NCBI GenBank assembly: GCA_008933995.1
Contig: WARS01000022.1
Span: forward strand, 458,501-522,500
Length of the DNA stretch: 64,000 bases
From: Datnioides undecimradiatus
Lineage: Eukaryota > Chordata > Actinopteri > Lobotiformes > Datnioididae
Direction: 5' to 3'
Shown: piece by piece, positions 24,801 through 33,221 of the stretch
Numbering within the stretch: position 1 is the stretch's first letter
How the letters are laid out: each line of letters opens with the position of its first letter
The notes under the pieces: generated by a model
Told to the model about the DNA's origin: nothing
What the model saw: only the letters and a program-made list of their open reading frames with translations
Databases searched by the model: none
Made by a program: the position numbers and the translations under genes

Positions 24801-27800
24801 TCACAGTGAAGCTTCACTTCGTCTGTCTGTGCCCTTAGTTCAGAGTCGGAGATGGAGGACGACGAGGAGGAAGAAGGAAGGGGTCGACATTGGGTGACTT
24901 CAGAGGAGGCCAGATCTTCATGGAGGGAAGCTCTGCAGCTCCACCTCCGAGACGACCAGGAGGAGGAGGAGGAGGATGAAGAGGAGGGAGAGGTGGAGGA
25001 AGAGGAGGGAGGCAGTGAGGAGGTGTCCAGTGACGGTGAGTTTCTGTGTTTTCCTGTTTCCTGCTTGTGTTTTCTGTCACGCCTTTAGTTTGAATCCTCT
25101 GCTGTGTGTGTGTGTGTGTGTGTATTCGTGCTGTAATGTGTTGTGACTTTGTGTTGTGTCTCCCCCTGCTGGTAGAGGGGAAGTACAGCCCCTGGGACAT
25201 GGAGCGGCACTCGGGCCTGTGGCTCCTGTTAGAGGAGGAGACAGGTAGAATCAAACCTCATTAGTGACATCATGGCTTTGAGATGAGTTTCACTTTGTGA
25301 ATGCGCAGCATGAAGCTGCTGTGATCAAATATAATATTGTTTAATTCAGTGTTGTACCTGAACACATCTGATGTGAGTCTGTTTCCTGATGTGCAGCAGG
25401 GATTTGGATGTGTATTTGTTTATGTACCTTTTGTTTGTAGGACACTTGTAATATAACAGCTATGTCCTTCCTCCTCTGTCTGTCTCACCCCCCCTAGAGG
25501 AGTGTCCTCTCACCTCTCAGAGAGTCACGGCAGCAGCAGCAAGTGACATCACACACTGTGACACACCTGTGCAGTCTGACCCCACCTCCACCCCTCTGCC
25601 CAGCATTACGTGCTCCACATCGCTATCGGAGACTATGCCCCCCGCCCACACGCCCTCCACCGCCTCCTTCATCACAGTGCAGGATCCTGATGATGACACA
25701 GACAAAGCTCCGCCCATGGAGCGCACACCTGTTGTTGTCATGGAAACAGCTGTTCATGGACGCGGCTCGTTTGATGACATCAGCCCAGAACTGCCACAGA
25801 AGAAGTTGCCTATCCAACATGTGACTGGGGCGGAGCTGAAAGATGAGGGGGCGGGGTCCGGTGAGGTGAAGGGGATGAAACAGAGAGGAGCCTACAGCCT
25901 CCCCCCTCGCCTCCTACCCCCTCTTCAGGGTGGGGGTGCAGTTCTACTTCTCCAGCTAAAGGGATTCAAAGAGGCTCTGCCCTCTGCACAGGTGGATGAG
26001 GAAGGGGGCGGGGCCAGAGCCCTGTGGAGGGCAGTGTTCTCTGGAAACAAGAAGGAGAAGAAGAAGTGGGGCAGGACTTTACCTCCAGGTGCAGAGAGAG
26101 TGTGGAAGGACACAGCCAGTCAGAGGAGAGCCACAGGTGATGATGCGACATACAGACAGAGCGAGGTCACAGTGATGAGGTAATAACGCCACTTCCTGTG
26201 TTTCTGTTTCAGATATGAGAGGAGGTCAGAGTCTGACAGAAGAGTCTGATCTGGACTCATCGGTGCTGCTGCAGAGATGTTCACTGAGACCCAGGAACAA
26301 CGTAAGACCCCCACACAGCAGCTCGCCAGTGACATCACCAACACCAGTGACATCAGATTGTTCTGAAGTGTAATGACCCCAGTAAAGTCTCTGTCCTGTG
26401 TGACTTCACCTGGAGGGTGTAAATGCTGGGTGAATAACCACCGAACCCTGGGGAACTCCACATTCAGCAGTAACCCACTCAGATTCATGATGTTCTCCTG
26501 CTTTCAAGATGTGAAGGTCTAAAGCAGCTGAGGACTGCACTAGTTTAGCTGCTGTTCTAGTCTGTTTAATGGTCGACAGTATCACAGAATCCACCAAGGT
26601 CTAAGTTTGGCTCAGATAGGGGATTAGACTAATAACTGGATTTAGGACGTCTGAGTCAGTGTGGGAGTGGACTGTGGGTTAACTGTGTTGCTCTGGTGTT
26701 TGTAGCTACGTTTGGAGCTGTCTGACCTCATGTCTGAACTTCAGAATGTCACGATAAAGGAGGAGGAGGATCAGCAGGAGGTATCAGCTCTGCTAACTGT
26801 GGTAGAAACTGTGTTTTAGCTCATTCTGGTGCTTCACCTTCTATGATTGTGGTGAGACTCTTATTTTGGACAGAGACTGAATGAATGGTTTTCTGTTTGT
26901 TTTAACCGACCTGGAGCTGCAGACTGGAGACTTGGACTCAGACTCGGACTTGGACCTGGCGGCTGAGACTCTGGTTTATAGCCATGTTTGGAACCCAGTG
27001 GACTCTTCCTTCCCTCAGTTAAGCGACAATACTCTGCCCTGACTTGTATGTTGACTTGTCTTTGAGACTTGTCTCCATCAACTTGAACTTTACTTCAAAC
27101 TAAACTTAGACTTGTCTCAAATGACTTGACCTTGTCTGGACTCCAGGTGTTTGTGTCTTTGACCAGAATTGTTTGTCAGAGTTTGTAGAGTTCAGACGCT
27201 AAATCACTTTGAAGTCTCTTCGTGTTTTGTTTGACTGTTTTTGTGCTTCGTGTCTCTTAGCCTGTGTACGTTCCTCACGCTCTGGCGTTTAAACGAGCGT
27301 ACGCTATCAAGGTACGGGCACGTTCTCGTCACTCTGGTCTACCTGGGGGGTCTGAACATCCACAGTCCTGTAAGGTCTCTGGTGGACTTCCTGTGATGTG
27401 TTGACACTTCTGTTTGTGTTGCTGCAGAGACGTTCTCGAAAGGACAAAGTCCCTGTCCAGGACTCCGACGGACAGTCCTCATGTCCGACAGAGGTTGTTG
27501 GATTCCTGGTCCAACCAAAGGAACCCTCCAGTCTGAGTATAAAGGAAACCATGTTCCAGAGGGGACAAGAAGAAGAAGATGAAGACCTGGATACCAAAAT
27601 CACCAGAAGAGTTCAGAGAGCTGTGAGAAGAAAGGCCAAACAGGAACAGCTGAAGAGGCTCCACAAAGCCCAGGTGAGCTGACCTGGGGATAGAGACAAC
27701 GGAGACTGTGAGGGTCCAGGACCAGGTTCACCTGAGGACAGAGACAGACAAGACTAAGGACCAGGTCCACCTGAGGACAGAGACAGACAAGACTAAGGAC

Positions 27801-30285
27801 CAGGTCCTCCTGAGGACCGAGACAACAGGGAACAGGTTTCTCTGTTAACTGGACTCTGACTAAAGTCTTGTTGACAAACGTCCAAACTGAACCTTCTCAC
27901 TTTGACACATGTCAGAGCTGTTTCCTGCAACACAGGTGGCGGACTCAGGTTTTTAAAGAGCTGAGTTGCGGCTTCACTCCAGCAGGTGGTAGCAGAGTCA
28001 GAGTGAAACTGGTTGGTTCTGGTTCAGATGATCTTGGACCAGGGAACCACCAGCAGGATGTTCATGATATGTGAAGTCCAGTCTTAGTCTGCACTGATAA
28101 TGATCATCACCACCACAGAGCAGATCAATGATCAATGACCAGTCTGACCTGCTGCTCTCAGTCAACGATCCTGATTGCACAAGATGACCTTATCACCTGA
28201 ACTGTCCAATCAGAAGGTCTGTGTGTTTCAGATGATCCAGAGGCAGCTGCAGCAGGTGGAGGAGAAGCAGAGACAGCTGGAGGAGAAAGGAGTGATGGTG
28301 GAGAAGGCTCTGAGAGGAGAAGCAGGTAACACACACAGACAGATGCACACACAGACAGACACACACACAGAGACAGACACACACACACAGAGACACACAC
28401 ACAGACAGACTACACCATCTTCAACTGAGTCACTGATTAAACAGCCAATCAAAGGTCATTGTCAGTACTCAAAGTGGCCAATCAGAGGAGTGGACAGCTC
28501 AGCGACTGTGTTGAACACTTGTGGGTTTGTAGGAGGGTCTGGCTCCAATTTGCCAGACTCGTTAGAGCTGCTCCCTCGTTAGGGCTGATGATGGCGCAGG
28601 ATCTCAGGATGCTGATTGCCCCACTCGTATCATGTCCATGCACCTGTTAATCATGTGACAGATCAGACATACAGAAACCCACAGGGTTTGCCAGCTGAAG
28701 TCAGCTGATGTGTTACCGGTGCATGTTGATGGCACAGGTATGCAGAAGATAAACAGCAGCCTGTAATTAACACACAGTTCATCTTAGACCTGCTTCATAT
28801 GCATGTGCTAACGTAATGATCTACTGCTCTACAGATGAAATTAAATAAATTTTCATTATGAAGATGCAGATTTTATAGTGTTCCAGTTTCCATTTGACTG
28901 AAAACTTTATTTCAGAGCATCAAACAGAGAATCTGACACTTTTACCCTGTTTGGATGTTAATTAATGTAATTTAATGACAGAGAGATTGATTGGACTGAT
29001 GTCAGCTGTGTTTCTGTCAGATTACTGGGGAGACTCCAGTGACGGCCAAGATATCGAGCTTCACCTGGGAGGTTGGTTCACCTTCTGCCTCCATATCAAT
29101 CATCAATTTACTGAAAGACTCTCAGGTTGTTTTAAAGACTCGCTGGTTGTTTAAAGACTCACAGGTTGTTAATAGACTCTCAGGTTGTTTTAAAGACACG
29201 CTGGTTGTTTAAAGACTCTCAGGTTGTTTTAAAGACGCGCTGGTTGTTGAAAGACTCTCAGGTTGTTTTAAAGACTCGCTGGTTGGTTGTCACGTATTTG
29301 TCTGGTAATTACCGTACTGTAGTAAAGATCAGTACACATAGGTTTGCCTTTTGTTTGTTTGTTGTTGTTTTGTTTACATGTTTTGGGTGCAGTGAACTTT
29401 TAAATGCCTCTGTCTCTGCAGGACTAGGTAAACTGGATAATCCAGCTCTTATGCAGCAGTGGTTTCACTTGGTCCAGCAGAAGAACTCTTTGGTTCGATA
29501 TGAATCTGAACTCATGATATTGTGAGTGTCTGACCTTCTAATCCAGCAGCATATTGATCAGTTCAGGTTAATCAGAACCTCCTGGGTGTGGTCCATTCAG
29601 GTTCAGGATGATCCAGGTGACACAGGTTGGTCCAGATCCAGTTTTCAGAGACTCTGCTGTCTTTCAGTGCTCGAGAGTTGGAGTTGGAGGACCGTCAGAG
29701 TCGACTGCAGCAGGAGCTCAGAGAACGGATGGCCGTGGATGGTAACTTGACACTGACTGACTGATGGAGTCACTCAGCACAACCGCTGTTTCTGATTATA
29801 ATCTGATTTATATATAATATAAACCTTTGTGGACCAGCTGCTTCAACTGTAAACATGAAGATGTAATGATGACCTATAACAGTAAGGCCAGTCTAATTGA
29901 ACATCTGAGAGCTGAGCTGAACAGATGTTAAACTATGAAAACTTTGAATTCAGGTTTTTAGATTTTATTATTGTAGTGACTTTATATTCAACACAGAGGT
30001 GATTCTGCAGATCTGCTGAATCCTTCACAGCTTCACAGTGATGGAGACTTGTACCTTCAACCTGGATTCATGTCTAACGTTTCTGTCCTGGTTTTGGCAG
30101 ACCACCTGAAAGAGGAGTGGGAGCTGGCAGAGGAGCGTCTGATCCTGGAGGAGATGTTGGAGGTGGTGGAGCAGAGGGACTCTCTAGTGTCTCTGCTGGA
30201 GGAACAAAGACTGCAGGAACGACAGGAAGACAAGGACCTGGAGGATGTCATGGCGTCTCAAGGACTGGGACTAAGCTGGACCTGA
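5552..30285 (+). CDS. mical3: F-actin monooxygenase MICAL3-like, whole gene
   Basis: Flavin monooxygenase that oxidises actin methionines and disassembles filaments; MICAL3 is also known to link Rab8/Rab11-type vesicle exocytosis to the cytoskeleton. Domains appear in the family order: FAD monooxygenase (13026-15429), CH (17398-17833), LIM (21677-22969), a long acidic linker and a C-terminal bMERB coiled coil (27428-30285). MICAL3 is preferred over MICAL1 and MICAL2 by [17 protein letters not shown] after the CH domain, [15 protein letters not shown] before the bMERB region, and the ending [19 protein letters not shown]. The a/b teleost paralogue cannot be told. The start is uncertain: a small exon 5552-5576 (MGEQISRR) joins in phase to 6446, while a Kozak-like ATG at 6414 is out of frame. 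The linker is much shorter than in human MICAL3. Confidence 0.93.
6446..6684 (+). other. mical3: mical3 N-terminal exon
   Basis: The exon encodes [20 protein letters not shown], then [10 protein letters not shown], and ends in VCSNTT at a GTATGT donor in phase 0. This matches the MICAL N-terminal helical segment preceding the Rossmann strand [10 protein letters not shown]. The total length equals that of human MICAL3 over the last 25 codons, but the conserved ALWAKLDKRGS stretch is seen only in the +1 frame near 6611-6640, implying a pair of compensating indels. The splice acceptor at 6445 has a weak pyrimidine tract; 6450 is the alternative. Confidence 0.7.
6870..7198 (-). repeat. Gypsy 3' LTR (left copy)
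   Basis: This copy matches 12681-13007 along its whole length with scattered substitutions and small indels, for example CCGTCGATGC here against CCGTTAATGC in the other copy. The termini on the minus strand are TGTAGCACCC and GGTGTAACA. An AATAAA-like motif is present in the AT-rich half. Confidence 0.93.
8159..9874 (-). pseudogene. Gypsy integrase region (broken)
   Basis: The minus strand encodes a gypsy integrase in pieces. The zinc-binding HHCC region is readable around 9350-9480 ([20 protein letters not shown], then CHVP after a C-x2-C-like CKCNIQKK). The catalytic core follows with [20 protein letters not shown] and [11 protein letters not shown]. It continues after a frameshift near 9035 with [20 protein letters not shown], and ends in a C-terminal GDRVLVRN chromodomain-like tail near 8640. 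At least two frameshifts break the reading frame. It belongs to the retrotransposon at 6870-13007. Confidence 0.88.
9849..10130 (-). pseudogene. Gypsy RNase H remnant
   Basis: Minus-strand reading gives [28 protein letters not shown] and [17 protein letters not shown], the end of the RT/RNase H tract that precedes integrase in gypsy pol. The canonical ending is DALSR-like; here it reads DADFLSC. It is separated from the RT N-terminus by a short telomere-like patch where the RT core should be. Confidence 0.85.
10135..10174. repeat. Telomere-like (TTAGGG) patch in gypsy pol
   Basis: On the plus strand the sequence runs AACCCTAACCCATG, TTCT, AACCCTAACCCTAACCCATGG. These are vertebrate-type telomeric hexamers with two interruptions. 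The patch joins the RT N-terminal part (ending FTAFTTPW) to the RNase H part, replacing the region that should carry the RT active site. Confidence 0.85.
10175..10689 (-). pseudogene. Gypsy reverse transcriptase N-terminal part
   Basis: The minus strand encodes the RT fingers region: [60 protein letters not shown], and [14 protein letters not shown]. The sequence then breaks at the telomere-like patch, so the YxDD catalytic motif of gypsy RT is missing. No protease motif is seen upstream. Confidence 0.88.
10703..10842 (-). mobile_element. L2-type LINE 3' tail nested in gypsy
   Basis: The plus strand shows (ATTCA)n, then TTTATTTATATAGCGCCA, then ACAACAAAAGTCATCTC and TCTAGACCACACTCATTAC. The same order occurs at 15593 and 57638, the 3' ends of the L2 copies. 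Similarity stops shortly after CCACCATGAGCA, so only about 140 bp of the LINE 3' end is here. It lies between the gag and RT parts of the gypsy element and therefore inserted after it. Confidence 0.9.
11060..12535 (-). pseudogene. Gypsy gag, frameshifted
   Basis: Two minus-strand segments (about 12535-11672 and 11655-11060) together resemble fish gypsy Gag: an N-terminal helical part with [20 protein letters not shown], a capsid-like middle with [20 protein letters not shown], and a nucleocapsid CCHC knuckle, [14 protein letters not shown], at 11086-11127. Spacing C-x2-C-x4-H-x4-C fits retroviral-type zinc knuckles. At least one frameshift near 11660 separates the halves. Confidence 0.87.
12660..12677. 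other. tRNA-Gln primer-binding site of the gypsy element
   Basis: Directly inside the right LTR the plus strand reads ATCTCGGTGGAACCTCCA. This is the 3' end of a eukaryotic tRNA-Gln including CCA, so the element's plus-sense RNA (minus strand here) carries the complementary primer-binding site three bases from the LTR. This confirms the element's orientation. Confidence 0.85.
12681..13007 (-). repeat. Gypsy 5' LTR (right copy)
   Basis: This is the partner of the left LTR, adjacent to the primer-binding site, so it is the 5' LTR of the antisense element. Its outer end lies only 18 bp from the mical3 acceptor at 13025. The three bases TAG near the outer terminus of the left copy are absent here. 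Confidence 0.93.
14731..14870 (+). repeat. Minisatellite built on a mical3 donor site
   Basis: The intron after exon 14473-14730 starts with about seven 21-24 bp units of GTGAGACAGATGATGGCGGAG. Each unit restores a GAG/GTGAGA 5' splice-site sequence, so the real donor is followed by a ladder of near-identical decoys. Confidence 0.9.
15122..15302 (+). repeat. CTGTCTGTCCCTTGC intronic repeat
   Basis: Imperfect pyrimidine-rich repeats of CTGTCTGTC, CCCTTGC and CTGCCTG fill the intron up to the acceptor at 15302. Just before it, 15045-15120 has an ATACATACCATCA repeat. Confidence 0.9.
15593..17151 (-). mobile_element. 5'-truncated L2-type LINE in mical3 intron
   Basis: The element begins on the plus strand with its (TTCAA)n and TTTATTTATATAGC 3' tail and continues into minus-strand RT C-terminal coding such as [20 protein letters not shown], then [20 protein letters not shown] and [20 protein letters not shown]. 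It is colinear with the longer copy at 57638-61160 but stops where that copy reads YLSMKPEET. Coding is interrupted by frameshifts. A GA-rich mirror-like tract lies at 15828-15912. Confidence 0.93.
17194..17833 (+). other. mical3: mical3 linker and CH-domain exons
   Basis: Exons 17194-17287 ([11 protein letters not shown]), 17398-17545 and 17637-17833 encode a single calponin-homology domain: [58 protein letters not shown] and [16 protein letters not shown]. Introns are in matching phases. In MICALs this domain cooperates with the monooxygenase in acting on F-actin. Confidence 0.95.
17868..18045 (+). repeat. ACACAGACACACAA microsatellite
   Basis: An (ACACAGAC)n-type CA-rich repeat fills the intron after the CH exon. 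It is open in several frames on both strands but has no protein character. Confidence 0.95.
18290..18600 (+). repeat. CTGTCTCCTCGGTC minisatellite
   Basis: About 300 bp of 14-bp-like CCTGTCTCCTCGGTC units with variants leads directly into the acceptor of the short exon 18602-18658, serving as a very long polypyrimidine tract. Confidence 0.93.
19240..19350 (+). repeat. AGGAACCAGT short tandem repeat
   Basis: Roughly ten imperfect copies of AGGAACCAGT or AGAAACCAGC in an intron of mical3. The rest of 19350-20030 shows no recognised gene or element. Confidence 0.85.
20686..21125 (+). repeat. GTGTGTCAGTGTGTGTCT repeat
   Basis: Long GT-rich array with CAGT, CTGA and ATCG interruptions in a mical3 intron. 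It yields open but meaningless Cys/Val/Ser-rich frames. Confidence 0.95.
21403..21675 (+). repeat. Two adjacent minisatellites before the LIM exon
   Basis: Positions 21403-21505 hold four copies of a unit of about 31 bp (AGGATCAATACACAGCATCA and TAACCTG). Positions 21525-21675 hold CTGTCTGTCAGTGAC units that run into the LIM-exon acceptor at 21676. Confidence 0.92.
21677..22969 (+). other. mical3: mical3 LIM-domain exons
   Basis: Exons 21677-21836 and 22866-22969 encode one LIM domain: [40 protein letters not shown], and [13 protein letters not shown]. The zinc ligands C-x2-C, H-x2-C, C-x2-C and C-x2-H/D are all present. The sequence [15 protein letters not shown] is nearly the MICAL2/3 consensus. 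The intron between contains the long CAT repeat and a promoter-like CCAAT/TATA arrangement. Confidence 0.95.
21845..22168 (+). repeat. CATCATCACCAACACC repeat
   Basis: About 320 bp of (CAT)n/(CAC)n with higher-order ATACATCATCATCACCAA units starting just after the first LIM donor. Its translation is poly-His-like and not a gene. Confidence 0.96.
24055..24730 (+). repeat. TGTTTCACTGTGTTTCGC minisatellite
   Basis: Nearly 680 bp built from TGTTTCAC, TGTTTCGC, TGTTTTCC and TGTGTCTC units of 8-9 bp in a mical3 intron. Because units are nearly 9 bp, all three plus frames remain open and give Cys/Phe/Val-rich strings. The flanking intron 23589-24054 shows nothing further. Confidence 0.96.
26395..26650 (-). 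mobile_element. LINE reverse-transcriptase relic
   Basis: The minus strand reads [40 protein letters not shown] and [11 protein letters not shown], ending at an RT-type VPQGS motif followed by unrelated sequence. It is a decayed L2-like LINE piece in a mical3 intron. Confidence 0.65.
27715..27835 (+). repeat. GAGGACAGAGACAGACAAG repeat
   Basis: Two and a half copies of a unit of about 41 bp containing ACCTGAGGACAGAGACAG and ACTAAGGACCAGGTC lie in a mical3 intron. Confidence 0.85.
28326..28412 (+). repeat. CA/CAGA microsatellite
   Basis: ACACACACAGACAGAC-type repeat starting at the donor of exon 28232-28325. Confidence 0.95.
29100..29285 (+). repeat. AAAGACTCTCAGGTTGTTTT minisatellite
   Basis: About five copies of an approximately 36-bp unit (TCTCAGGTTGTTTTAAAGAC plus CGCTGGTTGTTTAAAGAC) in a mical3 intron. 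Confidence 0.92.
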
Positions 30286-32985
30286 ACTGGTCTGAATTTA
30301 CTTGTAATGACCTAGTGACCTGTAAGGAAAGTCTGGCTGTATCAGTACAAAGATTGATACCCAAAGCATTTAATGTACCTGTGATTCCATGAAAAGTCTT
30401 CATCAGCTGTTCTGTGAGTATTCTGTGACAGACGACTGTCATAAGAGCCTTCACACAGGGGCAGGAGATGGTCTGCAGGTCGTCGTGATGTCCAAACTGA
30501 CTTCTTCAGTGCTGTTTCTTCTCCTTCCTCTTCCTCCTGCTGAGTTTCACTAAAAATGGCTCCTGAATTAATTCTCACACCTTCATGAAACAGTGCTGGA
30601 TGCTTGGTTAAATAATACTAAGATAGTTGGCTAACTGCTCTTGCTAACATGCCAGCTAGCTCCAGGTATTATGCTTACAGGTGACTCAGCCAGCGAACTA
30701 GTTTGTTTTGTAATTTATCTTTTGAGCAGTTGCATCTCTGATCTGTTTATACAAGCTGCCATCACAGTGTTGTGGAACATTTACTATACTAACTGACCCC
30801 AGGGGATGAATTCAAGGTGCACAGCATGTCCTCCTGATCTGATGCAGCCACTTCCCTCTGTGACTCTGCAGCTTCTCCACTGCTCAGGCTGCTGGTTGCT
30901 CTCTGGAGACCAACATCAGGCTCCATCAGGCTCTGACTCAGGATGAGGTTTGCACTCTGCTCAGGGATTAGCGTCATTGTGACAATGCGACAATGTGCGC
31001 AATCACAATGTGCACATGCACCTGCAGGTAGTCAGATAACGACCTGTTGCTCTGGTCCTACCAGTGATCATGTGACTGTATATTATATATGTGACAGGTG
31101 CTTCAGTGAAACTGAACTTTGGCTCATAGGCTACGATACCTTCTGCTATCTTAGACTCTGTGGGTCTCTGGTCACTTATTGGCCTCCACACCTGTGGGAC
31201 TCTTGTAGCTACAGTGTGAACTCAGCAAGCGCACTGCTAAACTGTCTGCTGGATGAGACTGGATAAGACAACATGGAGGAGATGGTCTTTGTGTGTATCA
31301 CTGCCTTTATGAACCAACAGCAGACAGTTAGCAGGACCAGTGTGAAGCCACAACATGGTTAAGTATTGCGTGATTATGAGCCACAAACTTCTCATTAATG
31401 ATCGATTGTGAGAGAAAAGGGTTGTGGCGTTGACAGTGAAATAGGAAATTACTCAAAGTGCTCCGTTTGTGTCTAAATCAACTCTGATGCAAGAGCTAGC
31501 GGGGCGTGAGAGCGCATCAGTTAGCCGGCTTTCAACCTGCCTGTGAGCAGTTCACCAGGACCAGGTCCATCAGGGTGGGGAGCGACAGCCAATTTTAAAC
31601 TATGCAAGCACCAGCCAGTTTAACGTTTGAGCCAATGAAAGTGCTAAGTTTGAGGTTAGTTCCTGAACTAGATATAGGTGGTGAGCAGGCCCTTCAGCTT
31701 CCTCTGGTGGTGATGCTGTTTCAGTGAATTTAAGGTTTTATTGAAAGAATGAAACGTTTTGTGTTAGAGAATCTTAATTTATCAGGTTATAATAATTTGA
31801 CATTTTGATTATTGTGCCAACGCCATCAGCTGTTCACCTGTCTGCCTTATTCCACCTGGTCGTCTGAGAGTCATGTGACCGTGATGAGCTGATGGTTCAT
31901 AGTACTTCACTGATCAACAAACAGCCTTTAACCTTAATCTGACTTTGCACCTCCAATAATAAATGATTCTAATCTGGGTTTTGGTTGTTGTGGTCTTAAG
32001 TTATGTGTAAAGGTAGAGTAATGCTAACAGTGATGCTAACATTCATGAAAGCTAGCATACAGTGATGCTAAAATTCATGAAAGATAGCACACAGTGATGC
32101 TAACATTCATGAAAGCTAGCACAAAGTGATGCTAACATTCATGAAAGCTAGCACAAAGTGATGCTAACATTCATGAAAGATAGCACAGTGACGCTAACAC
32201 TCATTAACGCTAACACACAGTGATGCTAATTCATAGAGCTAGCTAGCTCTCATACCATGTGGAAGCTGTTAGCTTGAACGTGATGCTGTGTTTCCTTATA
32301 TTAGTGATGATTAATTTCTGTTAATGAATAAGGTGAATAATCAACAAGTGAAACAGCCAGGTGCTGCTGTTTGACTGGTGCAGAAGTTTGGACAGCAGGT
32401 TGTTTATTGACCACTGTTATAAGTGTGATTATTACTTATTATCTGTTATCAGCTAACAGATGAGGCAGCTGAGTGTGTTTCCTGTTGGTATCAATGTCCA
32501 CAGTCTCTGTGTGTGCTAATACAAAGTGTTGTTGCTGCATTCAGAGCTGATGAAGTTAAACCTGCTGTGCTGTTCAATGAAAGCTTTAGTGTGAAACATC
32601 TATTTTTCAAACTTCTAAAATCATTTTGTAAAAAGGTAATCAGTGTTCATCCTGAGTTATTGATCAGCCCGAGTGCAGATTTTCACCACATCAATGTTGA
32701 AAAGACGTGTTCTTCTTTGTCTGTGCTGCAATTCTTCCTGTTGCTTCAAGTTAACAGGTGCTGGTGAAACTCTGGAACAGGAAGTGATTATTGATCAATC
32801 ACTGATGACAAAACCATTGAACACATTAGTTTACACAACACTGATTCCCATACCTGTTCTTTTAATAAAACATGTTAATCATCGCTCTTCAGTCATGTTT
32901 GCACTTAATGTTTCAAATATTAGTTTTAAATGTTGATTTGAACAATTTAAAATGAACAAAAGCAGCAGCAGATTTCATTTCAGAC
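30286..32985. other. mical3-lta4h convergent intergenic region
   Basis: Past the mical3 stop no further coding exon was recognised on either strand. The region probably holds the mical3 3' UTR, with AATAAA-type motifs near 31960 and 32865, and a 33-bp tandem repeat at 32023-32225. Short open frames here show no family resemblance. Confidence 0.6.
32023..32225 (+). repeat. 33-bp GTGATGCTAACATTCATGAA tandem repeat
   Basis: About six copies of GTGATGCTAACATTCATGAA followed by AGCTAGCACAAA, with drift at both ends. The unit contains the palindrome AGCTAGCT-like core. It lies between the convergent genes mical3 and lta4h. Confidence 0.95.
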
Positions 32986-32996
32986 ACATTTTATTC
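32986..32996 (-). terminator. lta4h: Likely lta4h polyadenylation signal
   Basis: ACATTTTATTC on the plus strand gives AATAAAATG on the lta4h strand, about 230 bases past its stop codon, a usual distance for a short 3' UTR. Confidence 0.6.
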
Positions 32997-33221
32997 ATTA
33001 ATCAAATCATTACTTTTCTCTCCTTCTGCCCTGAGAGCAAACATGAAAACAGAAACACAGATTTCACCATAGAATTGAATCATTAAAAAACAGGCGTGAA
33101 GACAGAGCTTTGATAATTTACTGTTGGTGATGCTCTTACTGTGTGTACTGATACAGGTTACAGGTTGTTACTGTGTGTATTGATACAGGTTACAGGCTGG
33201 TTTCCACACGGGTCTCCGATG

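Larger units (their letters stand above)
23220..27311 (+). other. mical3: mical3 acidic and disordered linker exons
   Basis: Exons in phase: 23220-23264, 23414-23588 ([14 protein letters not shown]), 24839-25035 ([27 protein letters not shown], poly-Glu), 25176-25244, 25498-26136 (long exon ending [16 protein letters not shown]), 26213-26301, 26706-26780 and 27261-27311; a short exon near 26924-26970 is possible. [14 protein letters not shown] and LWRAVFSG are MICAL3 landmarks. The region is acidic then Ser/Thr/Pro-rich and predicted to be disordered; it is far shorter than in mammalian MICAL3. Confidence 0.85.
27428..30285 (+). other. mical3: mical3 C-terminal bMERB exons
   Basis: Exons 27428-27673 ([19 protein letters not shown]), 28232-28325 ([20 protein letters not shown]), 29021-29071, 29422-29521 ([17 protein letters not shown]), 29668-29741 ([20 protein letters not shown]) and 30101-30285 ([20 protein letters not shown]) form the bivalent Mical/EHBP Rab-binding coiled coil, known to bind Rab8-family GTPases. 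The exon 29021-29071 adds [17 protein letters not shown], not obvious in human MICAL3. The stop is TGA at 30283-30285. Confidence 0.95.

Noticed and set aside
24019-24897. Cys/Phe/Val-rich frames of up to 292 codons in all three plus frames
   Set aside because: The TGTTTCAC repeat has 8-9 bp units that keep every frame open. Only its last part overlaps a real mical3 exon.
32023-32225. Evenly spaced 33-bp repeats, considered as a CRISPR-like array
   Set aside because: Units are head-to-tail with no unique spacers and the context is vertebrate; it is a minisatellite.
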